Shown here: piece after piece, positions 11,709 to 23,400 of the stretch | How the letters are laid out: each line of letters starts with the position of its first letter | Position numbering within the stretch: the first letter of the stretch is position 1 | Source of the DNA: Nannobrachium achirus | Taxonomy: Eukaryota > Chordata > Actinopteri > Myctophiformes > Myctophidae | Direction of reading: 5' to 3' | Assembly (NCBI GenBank): GCA_963921795.1 | Contig: OY997650.1 | Location: forward strand, 19,329,862-19,393,861 | Length of the DNA stretch: 64,000 bases | Notes under the pieces: generated by a model | What the model was told of the DNA's origin: nothing | The model's database searches: none | What the model saw: only the letters and a program-made list of their open reading frames with translations | Position numbers and translations under genes: made by a program

Positions 11709-12159
11709 GTTCCATCCCTGAAAAGAGTTGACCATCACACAACTATGTTATAAAAAAGCTTTCTGAAGTCATCATAAACAATACTCTGGTGAACAGAAAT
11801 ATAACGTTACCTTGAACTCCTGCCTACACCAGCCTGGCTCCTATATCCGATGCCTGCTGACCAGATCAAACAAATGACTAAATGTAAATAGAAAAGTAGT
11901 CAAGGGACTGGTGATAATTTGTGCTGCAGACTGTCAACAGACTGTCACTCTCTTTAGTTCCTTCTTCTTTACGAGGAATAAAATGAAGGAGGAGTCAGAA
12001 CTGTCACAACCATTCACATTATGTGGAACTGAACATGCGCAGTACAGATAATGGATGATGGTGCATTAACTATACTCGTAAACTCGCCAATATTAGCTAA
12101 ATGGATATGGGATCCATGGACATAGAAGCTTTTTATATCTGTGATGGGATCCATAGATA

Positions 12160-13120
12160 GGAGAGTGGTCCTCAAACTTTTTCATGTCAAGGTGGACCCC
12201 CAAATTTACACTTTTTAGCCCGCGGACCCCCATTTGAAAAGATATTCCAGGGACCCCCATAAGAGAAGATTTGTACAGCTCAAAGCAGTGATTCTCAACC
12301 ATTTTAATTTCAGGGACCCCCAGTTTGACATGCATGAGGGTGATTAGGCTATGGACCCCCCATTTAATGGTATTTCTATCTCTGAGACCCTAATTTAGTC
12401 ATTTATATTGTAAAATGAATGTTCATTTAACTGATTGATTGATTGATTGAAGACTTTATTAGAAGTTTGCATGGGAAAAGGTACAGTTTCATGACGGTAC
12501 AGTTCACTGGTACAAGGTCTACTAAAAGGAGATCCATGAAAAGACTAAGCTTATTTCCACAGGAAACCATTTAAGTATCTCATATAAGTATAATAACTCT
12601 GAAGGTGTGGCCTGTTAAGCCTCTATCAGAGTCGGTACCGCGGTGGTAAGCTATCCACCGCGGTGTAGTGCGGTGTAGTCTTTTTGAGCGTTAACGTTGT
12701 AGTTTTATGACTCAAAAAGACTACACCGCACTACACCGCGGTGGATAGCTTATCACTGCGGTACCGACTCTGATAGAGGCTTTAGGGTCCATACCGTCCA
12801 TTTGGTTCCATTTGTACACTCAAAGTTACATGTATAGGCCACAAGGGTCCATTTGGTTCGTATTAAACTATCATTTATCTGGGGACCCCCTGGAACTCCC
12901 TCAAGGACCCTTGGGGGCCTATCCATCTGTCATTCAATGTTATATGAGATACATGGTTTCCTGTGTAAATAAGCCGAAAAGCTTAATTACTAGGAGATCT
13001 CCTTTTAGTTGACCTTGTGAACTGTGCTGTCATGAAACTGTACCTTTTCCTATGCAAACTAAAGTCTTCAATCAATCAATCAATCCCCGGACCCCACTGT
13101 GAGAACCAATGCCATAGGAT
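12160..13120. mobile_element. Composite hAT-like repeat block with nested foldbacks
   Basis: Left ends of the GTGGTTCTCAAAC...GGACCCCC type occur at about 12163 and 12287. A right end of the form GGACCCCACTGTGAGAACC occurs at about 13090-13112. Between them lie an outer inverted repeat (about 12428-12600 with 12940-13088, marked by TTGATTGATTGATTGAAGAC and its complement) and a tight inner foldback. Many GGACCCCC tracts recur. A related block is at 51618-52365. Confidence 0.6.
12617..12782. repeat. Inner perfect-type foldback with CCGCGGTG arms
   Basis: Arms of about 73 bp (12617-12689, 12710-12782) carry AAGCCTCTATCAGAGTCGGT and its complement, plus repeated CCGCGGTG / CACCGCGG. A 20-bp loop separates them. 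It lies at the centre of the larger inverted repeat. Confidence 0.8.
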
Positions 13121-13856
13121 ATAAATTAACAATATAGTAGGCCTATTAGGCCTATCATCATCAGCACCACCACCACGTATGCATGACCAGTGCTTACTTA
13201 AATCTAATGAAAAACCGATTGGCTTTTAGAAACTTAACCAATATTCTAATTAATTTCATCCACAATTTTGTTTTGAGATCTCGGTCTAAATAATTACCAG
13301 GTTGAAACGGGACATTGAACGCACCTTCAGAAGAGCACATACGGGAACTTTGATTGTTAGAACTGCCAGGTTTGTAGAAAACCCCTTGAGGAGACCTCAA
13401 TTTCACCAATGATTACATTTCCCAAATAAAAATAAAAATAAAAACATTAGAAATATCTTTATTCAACAACTAGATATACATTGGCAGTTTATTTGGAACT
13501 GGAAGCTACCTGTTTTGTTTTGTTTTTCCCTTTCCCTTTTTCTTTGAAACTTAAATAGTCACCATGGCCTTTCCCACACCTACAAACATAAGCAGACAAT
13601 TTAACTTTGTATATTAACATATTTTGAAAGCATAAACGAGCTAAATTGTTCCCTAGGCAGTGGCAACAGAATTTTCCCCAAAACACAAACATTCTAAATT
13701 GGTCAATTTTATTGGTGCATTTTGTATTGCATTATCCAATGCCTTATGTGTCGTACAACAACTGGTCACTGACCGATAGATTATTTTAAAAGCTAAATAA
13801 AGTAAAAGATGGGGGCAAAGAAAGACAGAGACTAGAGCTGTCAGTAATTCCTACAT

Positions 13857-14215
13857 CAGGGGTCTTCAACACCCTAGGGGGTCCTCAGAGTTACTACAGG
13901 GGGGCCGCCAAATCCTTGTGTGATAGGATAATTTATGAACAACTTGAACCCTCACATATCTGAGGAGAGAGAACTTTAGCCAAAAATAGCAGATCTACTG
14001 CAAGGCGTTGAGAGCTTGTAGATCAGCTATTTTATACTGAGTGAAAGGTCAAGTTTACTAGTAGGCAATTTAAGATTTAGTGTCAAACAAGTCTATCTAA
14101 GAAATCGATGAGAATCTCCATCACACATTTATACAATAGCCTATGTAGAGGGGGTCCCTGCTTTATCTCTCTCTCAGCTAAGGGGTCCTTGGCCTGAAAA
14201 CGTTGAAGACCCCTG
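13857..14215. mobile_element. hAT-like MITE immediately upstream of eif3a
   Basis: Inverted ends CAGGGGTCTTCAAC / GTTGAAGACCCCTG bound 359 bp. Target copies TCCTACAT (13849-13856) and CCCTACAT (14216-14223) match at 7 of 8 bases. A GATCTACAAGC palindrome copy lies inside at 13982-14034. The right end is only about 190 bp from the eif3a ATG. Confidence 0.8.
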
Positions 14216-14238
14216 CCCTACATCATTATGGGGTAGCC

Positions 14239-14403
14239 TAGTGGTGGATAATGTTCTGGGTACCTGGCAACCCCGCCTAGGCCGCTTCTCTCTCATTCTC
14301 ACGAGGTTTTTCCTCCAGCCCTTTCTCAGCACCGTGTGTTCGTTGCCTTCAGTGCCCGGCTGGTTGAGTGCATTCACTGCATTCATTACACGCGTAAACC
14401 ACC
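14239..14403 (+). promoter_or_regulatory. eif3a: eif3a proximal promoter and 5' leader, with TOP-like pyrimidine tract
   Basis: The sequence turns GC-rich between the MITE and the ATG. A pyrimidine run CTTCTCTCTCATTCTC at 14285-14300 resembles the 5' TOP tracts of translation-machinery mRNAs. Whether transcription starts there is unknown. The ATG context (ACCACCATGC) is a good Kozak match. Confidence 0.45.
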
Positions 14404-17400
14404 ATGCCGGCATACTTTCAACGACCCGAAAATGCTCTCAAACGAGCGAACGGTGAGTACACGTGTCTATCTCACAAATATGTGAGGAACAGAGAAGCCC
14501 CCCACCTTAAACCCCAGTTGACGTGCCTCCGCAGCTAACAAGCTAATGCTAAATCCCGTTGGAATGGCGGGGAGGCCATATTGCACACAGTCACTGCTGG
14601 CTAGGCCGGTCTTATGTCCTAACTTAGGATGACATTTAAGTAACATTTGCCAACAATGCTTTCAGCTGTCGAACATTGGTTTAGTTATCAAGTGTCCAAA
14701 GTGTTGTTGGCTAGACGTTGCTGCTTGACAAGATGACGTTATATTAATTTGCTGTGAATGTATGTACTGCCCTGGTGGTGGGCCTTGATCATCAGCTACG
14801 TTAAACATATGGATGGATGCACTTGACAAGTGTGACAGGCCACTGTAATGACACCAGATTCAGCCACTGGATACAAAGGACCCCAATGGGTTTAAATCCT
14901 CTTATCAGACCTTGTATTGAACTATTTTCCTGTGCTATTTTCTGCGAACTGCTAATAAAGTATTGATTGATAGATTGAATACTTATTTGAATATTTGAAG
15001 TTCACATAGAAAAAGGACAGTACAGTTCAGATACATTAACCCAAGATGGAACAATGGCTTCCTAACATTGGGGTCCTTTTGTACTCAATTGGAAGACATT
15101 AAATGACACATATATGCAGAACTATGCAAAAACAAAAAAGAAATATTTTTTTTGTCTATTTTTGATTACATTTTTGATTACATTTGTTATTTTTCCAATG
15201 CTCCATCAGAATTCTTGGAGGTTGGCAAGAAGCAGCCAGCTTTGGATGTCCTGTACGATGTCATCAAGAGCAAGAAGCATCGAACATGGCAGAAGATCCA
15301 CGAGCCCATTATGCTCAAGTACCTGGAGCTCTGTGTGGATCTGCGCAAAAGCCACCTGGCCAAAGAGGGTCTCTACCAATACAAGAACATTTGCCAGCAG
15401 GTATGTGAACACTTTGGATGCCTAACACGTCCAGGAACGTGATAACGATTACCCCCCGTGGAGTGCCGCGGCCCCGTTATCATGTCCAAAGACGTTGTAA
15501 CTGGTTACCATGGTAACAGTTATCGGTTTCCTAGCGGAAATAGTATTCCACGGACGTCTGGTTCTTATTGCTTTGTATACACACTCGCTGCAGAAACATT
15601 GATACATCTCCACTTCTTTTCCCATATCGCTTGTTTGGTCAAGATCTCTCTTCTCTGCGTGAAAGAAAAGACTTTGAACGAATTGGGCGTTTGCTTACTT
15701 TTCAGACCCCAGTGTTTACATTTTAAGCTTTGTCTTAACAGGTGAACATCAAATCCCTTGAGGATGTGGTCAGGGCTTACCTGAAGCTGGCTGAGGAGAA
15801 GACAGAGACCGCCAAAGGAGAGTCTCAGCAGATGGTACTGGACATAGAGGACCTGGACAACATCCAGACACCAGAGAGGTGACTATTGTCATATTTGAAA
15901 ACATTGACCATTGGTTCAATTCTTTGTGTCAAACAATATTTCCACATCTCTTGTGAACCATCATTAACTAAATGTATGTTTATAATGGACCAATTGATGT
16001 ACATCCTGGGTGTGGTCAATATTAAACTTAGAAGCTCCTAGAAAGATGCCCAGTCTCCTCACTGTGTCCTGAAAAGAAGGTTTTTATAGTTTAATCTGGT
16101 CTCTGTTGTTGACATTAACTTGCTGTTGAATACTTGTTTATAGTGTGCTTCTGAGTGCTGTGAGTGGAGAGGACACTCAGGATCGTACCGACCGCCTGCT
16201 TCTCACTCCCTGGGTAAAGTTCCTGTGGGAGTCCTACCGCCAATGCCTGGACCTGCTGCGTAACAACTCCAAGGTGGAGCGCCTTTACCATGACATTGCG
16301 CAACAAGGTACGGACATAATATGCTTCATGCCGTTCACTATCCATATTCATTGTATTAACTGTGTTTAAGTACTGAGTAGCTACTGTAATTAGTAAAAAA
16401 AAAAAACAATGCACATGATTGTATAGACATTAGGAAAAGAAAATACTATGTAAGAGTATAATCAGTTTATATGTTACATAATATAAATAAGAACACATTT
16501 TCACAGTTGTCAAAATCGGTGATCTTTATTATTTAAATACAACTTTCACTCATTTAACTTAAAAAAGAATTTGAATTTAGTATACATTTTCAAGCAATTA
16601 GTTTGTCCAGAGAATATTACCACCAAAGATTAATATTTTAAGTTCAGCTGAAAAGTCCCAGGTTCTCTTCCTGGTAGTACTGCCGCAGGTCTAGCTGGGT
16701 GCTCCACAAGAATCTTCCTCCTACTTATTTGACTTAGAAATTAATGTAATTGGACATTAGTCACTTTTCTGACGCAGCTGTTGTGTTTTCTGCAGCTTTC
16801 AAGTTCTGCCTTCAGTACACCCGCAAGGCTGAGTTCCGTAAGCTCTGTGACAACCTGCGCATGCACCTTGGTCAGATCCAGCGCCACCACAACCAGAGCA
16901 CAGCAATTAACTTGAATAACCCCGAGAGCCAGTCCATGCACTTGGAGACACGCCTGGTGCAGCTTGATAGTGCCATAAGCATGGAGCTCTGGCAGGTTGG
17001 TCTGTCTTCTCTTTACTGTACACAGTGTCTTGTTTAGTGAATAGAGACCAGACAGAGAGTTATCAAGCAGTTATGACATGCAAGACAAGTGGGAATTTGT
17101 GATCAGAATATTAACTAGTTTATCCACTAGTTAGTTAGCCCCTTTTCTCTCAATATTCTCTGTACAGTAGATCTGTCGTTTACATTGCCTGCCTAACGTG
17201 ATAGATGGATAGACGCATACAATGTCAAGTTTATAAAGTATGTTAAAAACAAAACAACTGTGTCAAATTAATAACACAATATAAATAATACAACAACTGA
17301 ATAGAACTGTCACACATGCACCTTAAAAACATGTGCATACTTACATCTATACATTATTAAATTGACGATAACACAAGTTAAACACGTTTTTGTGGACATG

Positions 17401-20400
17401 TGTATTAGAGTACAATTTACTTTAGTTCATAATGAGTATATAAGAAGATATTATTTTGAATGTGTCTGTCCAGGAAGCCTTCAAGGCCGTTGAGGACATC
17501 CATGGCTTATTTGCCCTCTCCAAGAAGCCTCCCAAACCCCAGCTGATGGCCAACTACTACAACAAAGTGTCCACTGTGTTCTGGAAGTCTGGGAATGCTC
17601 TTTTCCATGCCTGCACCCTCCACCGACTCTACCATCTCTCCAGGGAGATGCGCAAGAACCTCACCCAGGAGGAGATGCAGAGGTGAGCCCTTCATCATGA
17701 CCTTAATGATAGTCTTAACACTGTGTGGCTGTGATGTAGGTCGGACATAAATGGTAAATGGGGCATTTATGTAGTGCCTTTATTCAAAGCGTATAAACTC
17801 AACGTTTTCTCTCCATTTGCCACTGACAGAATGTCCACCAGGGTCCTGTTGGCCACGCTCTCCATCCCCATCACCCCTGAGCGCACCGACATCGCCCGTC
17901 TCCTGGACATGGACGGCATCATTGTGGAGAAACACCGCAGGCTGGCCACCCTGCTGGGCCTTCAGTCTCCACCCACACGCCAGAGTCTCATCAATGACAT
18001 GGTAATATTATATATATGTTTTGACTCTTATTTCTTTTGACGTTCATTTCTATGTAAAATACAAATATTCAACAGTTTCACTGTAAGCTCCTAAAGCAAT
18101 AACAGGCTACTGCCTGCAGGTGCGTGTGTCAGGGGTGTGCTGTGTTGACAGATTTCTGTGGTGTGTCCTTTGCGATTTTAGGTGAGATTTAACTTGCTGC
18201 AGCACATCGTACCTGACGTGAAGGAACTTTACAGCTGGCTGGAGGTAGAATTCCACCCACTGTTGCTGAGCGGGAGAGTGACCAGGGTAAAAAAGTTGGC
18301 ATTTGTCCACTCAGTTAAAATGAACACTCAGGGTTTTACTGTGCAGTGTATTAATCAGAGACCATTCCTCGCAGGTGTTGGACTGGGTGAGAGACCAAGC
18401 AGAGAAGGAATCTGACCTCCAGCAGTATGTCCCCAACCTGCAGTGTAACACCATCCTTCGGCTCCTACAACAGGTGTCTTATCTACACTTTCAACATTAT
18501 TTCTTACAACATTTAATAAGCCTGACCTATATCCTTTTTTTATATCCCTCTTCATACGGTTACCATTTTTAAAAGGAGGTAACAATATATGTGCCCTATG
18601 ATCTTGTTACGTTATTAGGTTGCTCAGATCTATACGAGCATCGAGTTCAGCCGCCTGGCCTCCCTGGTTCCATTTGTGGATGCCTTCCAGCTGGAGCGCT
18701 CCATTGTGGACGCTGCCCGACACTGTGATCTGCAGGTAAGATCGGGCCTGATTTTATGCTTTGCTTTACTTGTAGATCTGCTTTTTTCGGGATGCGACAA
18801 GGTATAATGGAGCTTTCTGGCATTTGTTCTACTAGAGGTTTCACAAACCGCCGATCCGAAAAATGTCTGAATCGTATAATCGTAATAAATGTTAATTAAA
18901 TTAATGAATTAAACTTTTCCTGCAGGTTCGAATTGACCATAGCTCTCGTACCTTGAGTTTTGGTTCGGACCTGAACTACTCGGCTAAAGAAGACTCCCCA
19001 GTCGGTCCGTTCCTGCAGAACATGCCGTCGGAACAGATCAGGAACCAGCTGACTGCCATGTCCTCTTCTCTGGCCAAGGCCATCGAAGTCATCAAACCTG
19101 CATCCATCTTGGTGAGCACAGACGTCATGGAATTTCTGTTTTTCTTTTACGGCAGGGCTCTGCAGCAGTATAGCCGTCTGTAAGAAGATTGTTGGTCTGT
19201 CTGTTTGTGTATCAGAGCCAATTTCACAAAATGCTGGACCGATCAGCGACCCAAGCACAGATTAACTCTGTATAGTTTGTCGAGGCCCTCGTGGCAAATT
19301 AGGTCAAAGTAATTTTGACACCCGAAAGGGTCCTTAACTCAGTCGGTGCCATATTTAAAGTGGGATGACCTCTTATATTGCCAGTTCGCCAACAAAGGGT
19401 TAAAAAAATAGTGTGCACGCTGGTGCACACATTCGTGCACAGATCATGCACTATGCATGTGCATGCTTTTCACAGCTTTCAAACAAAAAAATCCGCTTGG
19501 AAATCCGTTCAGGCATTCAGGAGAAAGGAGCCCTTATGTTTTCTTCAAATGTAAACAAACATGGCTGCCATGTTTGAAAGATGGGGTTGGTATGGGGGTT
19601 AAACATGCAATTTCGCGATCGCGATCATGCCTAGTACACTGTTGGAGGTCCCAAAATTTTTTTTTCAAATATTTTTTTTTCAAAAAAAAAAAAATATATA
19701 TATATTATTTTTTTAAAAAAGACGTTCAGAAGACGTCTGGCAGGGAGGTCCATAGTGAAAAAGACGTTTTAAAGACGTTTTTATCATAGAAACATCTTTT
19801 TTGGCAGGGTATGAGTTAAAGCCTGTCTATTTTGAGCCAATTGTGTCAGTGAATGTATTAAACCTCAATTCATATTTAACTGTCCAAGTCCAGCCATGTT
19901 TTCATCATGCTTCCATCTGTTTGTCCGCTTTTTCCAGCAAGAGCGCGAGGAACAGCACCAGCTGGCGATCGCTGCCTACCTGAAAAATGGCCGCAAGGAG
20001 CACCAGCGCATCCTGGCCCGCAGGCAGACCATCGAGGAGCGCAAGGAGCGTCTTGAGAACTTGAACATCGCACGAGAGAAGGAAGAGCTGGAGCAGCGCG
20101 AGGCCGAGCTGCAGAAGGTCCGCAAGGCGGAGGAGGACCGCCTGCGCCTGGAGGCCAAGGAGCGCGAGAAGGAGCGCATCATGCAGGAGCACGAGCAGAT
20201 CAAGAAGAAGACGGTGCGCGAGCGGCTCGAGCAGATCAAGAAGACCGAACTGGGAGCCAAGGCCTTCAAAGATATTGATATTGAGGTACTGATGCCTTGC
20301 ATCAAACGATCAATTGAAATGTTTGTGGACAGATCGTTTATCAAAGAAATTTAAGTTTTAGTAAAAGAGTTTGGATGACATTTTTAAATGTCTGTTGTGT

Positions 20401-23400
20401 TGTCCCATTTCAAATTTCATCAATTGTAATGCGCTTTGTTCCCCACTTGAACCTAAGCAAATTCTCTGTCATAGAAAATAGAAGATCTATAAGCTATTTG
20501 ATCTATTATTTTCGTTGTAGAGGGAAACATTTGCAGACCAAGTACAGAGCCAGCCAGTATTGAGGGTTTAAGTGGCCAAATAATGTCTGAAGATGAATGA
20601 ATCCAACATATTAAGAAAGGATCAAACAAAAAATGTATACTGCACTGATGTTAGTTCTGTCAAAAGTCAATTTCATCTTTGAAATCTACGAAAAGTCGAA
20701 AACATTTAAAGTAGATTACCGTTAAATTACCTTAAATCACAATGGGCTCTAAAGCTGTTCATGTTAGTTCTTAGGCTATTGAAGATGGGCTTTGTAACCA
20801 AATGTTTCAAGGTGATACTAATTAATGTTTATTTTTGCATAGGACTTGGAGGAGCTGGACCCAGACTTCATCATGGCCAAACAGGTGGAGCAGTTGGAGA
20901 AGGAAAAGAAGGAACTTCAGGAACGTCTAAAGAACCAGGAGAAAAAGGTATTTCACACAAGCGTCACATCCATTACCCTAGGTTTAGATGTAGCCTTAGG
21001 ACTATTCAATTACATTTTATTAAAGTGTCAAATCACAACAAAGACATTGTGCTGTGATCCTGTGATGAAGACATTTCTCAATAAAGTGTACAGAAAATGT
21101 TACAATTATGTTTATGTGGCCACACCCACCTGCATCTTTAAGTATGCCTGATTGTCAGTTGGGTGGTGACCCAGCTGAAGTTGGCCACTCTCAAAGTGTT
21201 GTTGAATGGTAAAATGGGGAGGGGATGATATTATGTCATTACATCAGTGTATTTCAATTGGGCCCTTTGACTCGGAAAGAAAGAGAAGTAGAGAAATATT
21301 ATAAGATACAGTAAGATAGTGTAAGATACAGTAGTATATAATATAGTATGGTATAACAATAATGTTAGATATTTTATACAGTGGTAGAGTATAAGAATGT
21401 CAAGATAATTGCGACCGTAGGTCGCATTTACTATCAAACCCTGCACAAAGTGTAAGTCCGTCAGTCAGTCAGTCAGTCAGTCTGTCTGTCACACCTCACA
21501 CGTCACACTCTTGCCCTGCTCATATCTCCGCAACCGTTGCCCCGATCCATGCCAAATTTTCAGATGTAAAAAATGACCAAATGTGCTAAACTGACCAAAT
21601 GACCACCCCCACGGGGCTGCTCACGGGGAATTCCCGGGGACCACCCACTCCTGGTGCTCCAGAACGGATGCAAAAGTGGTGGCGCCCCCAGTGGAGGACC
21701 CCCTACACTGCAGCTCACATAAAATGCCGTAACTCCGGCTAGGAGCGACCGGGACAGCCGGGGCCCGTACCTATTCGTCCGCCTTGCCGGCGCGGAGACC
21801 CCACCCCTCATTTCTCACATGGCCCTCTTCTAGCGCCACCATGAGGCCGATTCTTGCAAAACACATTTTTGGACACTGCTCCTACAATTTTTGCCCTAAA
21901 ATCACGCAAATCGGTACACAGTATGTCTACACTCATCCCATCAACATGAATCTCTCCCATATAGCGCCACCTCCAGGCCGATTTTTAAAAACACATTTTT
22001 GGACACTGCTCCTACAGATTTTGCCCTAAAATCACGAAAATCACTACACCGTATGTCTATTGTCTACACTCATGTCATCAACATGGATCAGGAAGATTTT
22101 GGCAAAACACATTTTTGCCCTATTTGTGGAGAGTGACCTACGGTCGCTTATCTCCCGATTAGGGAGTGTTACTGGTATACAGTATAGTGGTATAGTAATA
22201 GTATAGTATAGTAGCAATCCAGTCGCGCTCCATGGAGCCCCGGCCCGCAGTTACACTCTGAGGACCAACCTCTGTGTTGTGGATATATTGCAGATTGACT
22301 ACTTTGAGCGAGCCAAACGCCTGGAGGAGATTCCCCTCATCAAAAAGGCCTATGAGGAGCAGCGTATCAAGGATATGGAACTGTGGGAGCTCCAGGAGGA
22401 GGAGAGGGTAAGTCGGCAGCACCACAACTAAACGGAGCCATGTATATACTGTACATCAGTGTTGTTTTTGACAGGAAATTTTGATTTCGTTTTAGTCAAT
22501 GTCTTTTGAATAAAATGTAATTTAGTTTTAGTCATAATTTAGTCACGTGAAAAGTTTTAGTCTAATTTTAGTCGACTAAATATAAGATTTTAGGCGACTA
22601 AATCTACAGTTGATTTAGTCAACTAAAATGTATTTTGGTAGGCCTTGATGGCATCGTAATGACTGATTTTACACTTGGTTGTGTGCTGAAAATAGCCGAT
22701 CTACATGTGAGCTTGTAGATCTGCTATTTTCAGCACACCTGAGAGCAACCAAACATAAAATGCACTAGTCCCTCCCTAACGTTTTAGTCTAGTTTTTATT
22801 TTGTTGACGAAAATTGTCAATATATTTAGTCTTTGTTTTAGTCATCACAGCTTAGTTTTTATTTCGTTATTTCGTTTTCGTCAGTGAAAAAAACAGTCAA
22901 CAAATATTTTTCGTCATAGTTTTAGTCGACGAAATCAACACTGCTGTACATACAGCTGACATGTTTTGAACATTTCATAAATCAAGGATGCCTCATGAGT
23001 GTGAAGAATGTGATCGTCAGTGTCCGGTGCTGTTTAATTGTTCCAGATCCGCAACATGGAGGTGGAGCGCGAGAAGGCTCTGGAGCACAAACAACGCATG
23101 TCCAGGATGATGGAGGACAAAGAGAACTTTGTGTCCAAAATAACAGCAGCCCGTAGCTTCATTTATGAGGTAAAGACCAACAGAGACCCACTGCTTTCAA
23201 GGATGTTTATCATGGAGGTAGTGTTGGTCTGAATTTTAAAATCCTCCGATCTTTGGCATTTAAAGGAAAAACTGAAGGCATTCCAGGATCGCATGGTTGA
23301 GGAGAGGAAGACTCGCCTGGAGGAAAGGAAGAGGCAACGCAAAGAGGACAAGCGTAACAACTACTACCGCCAGAAAGAGGAAGACGCCCAGCGTATCCAT

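Larger units (their letters stand above)
11709..14403. other. Head-to-head intergenic region dennd10 / eif3a
   Basis: This 2.7 kb lies between divergent starts. The dennd10 leader and promoter should lie just right of 11708 and the eif3a promoter just left of 14404. Between them, 12160-13120 is a nested repeat block and 13857-14215 a hAT-like MITE. I see no coding exon. Confidence 0.7.

Noticed and set aside
15430-15500. Inverted repeat GTGATAACG ... CGTTATCATG in eif3a intron 2
   Set aside because: The arms are about 10 bp with no flanking duplication. It is too short to separate from chance.
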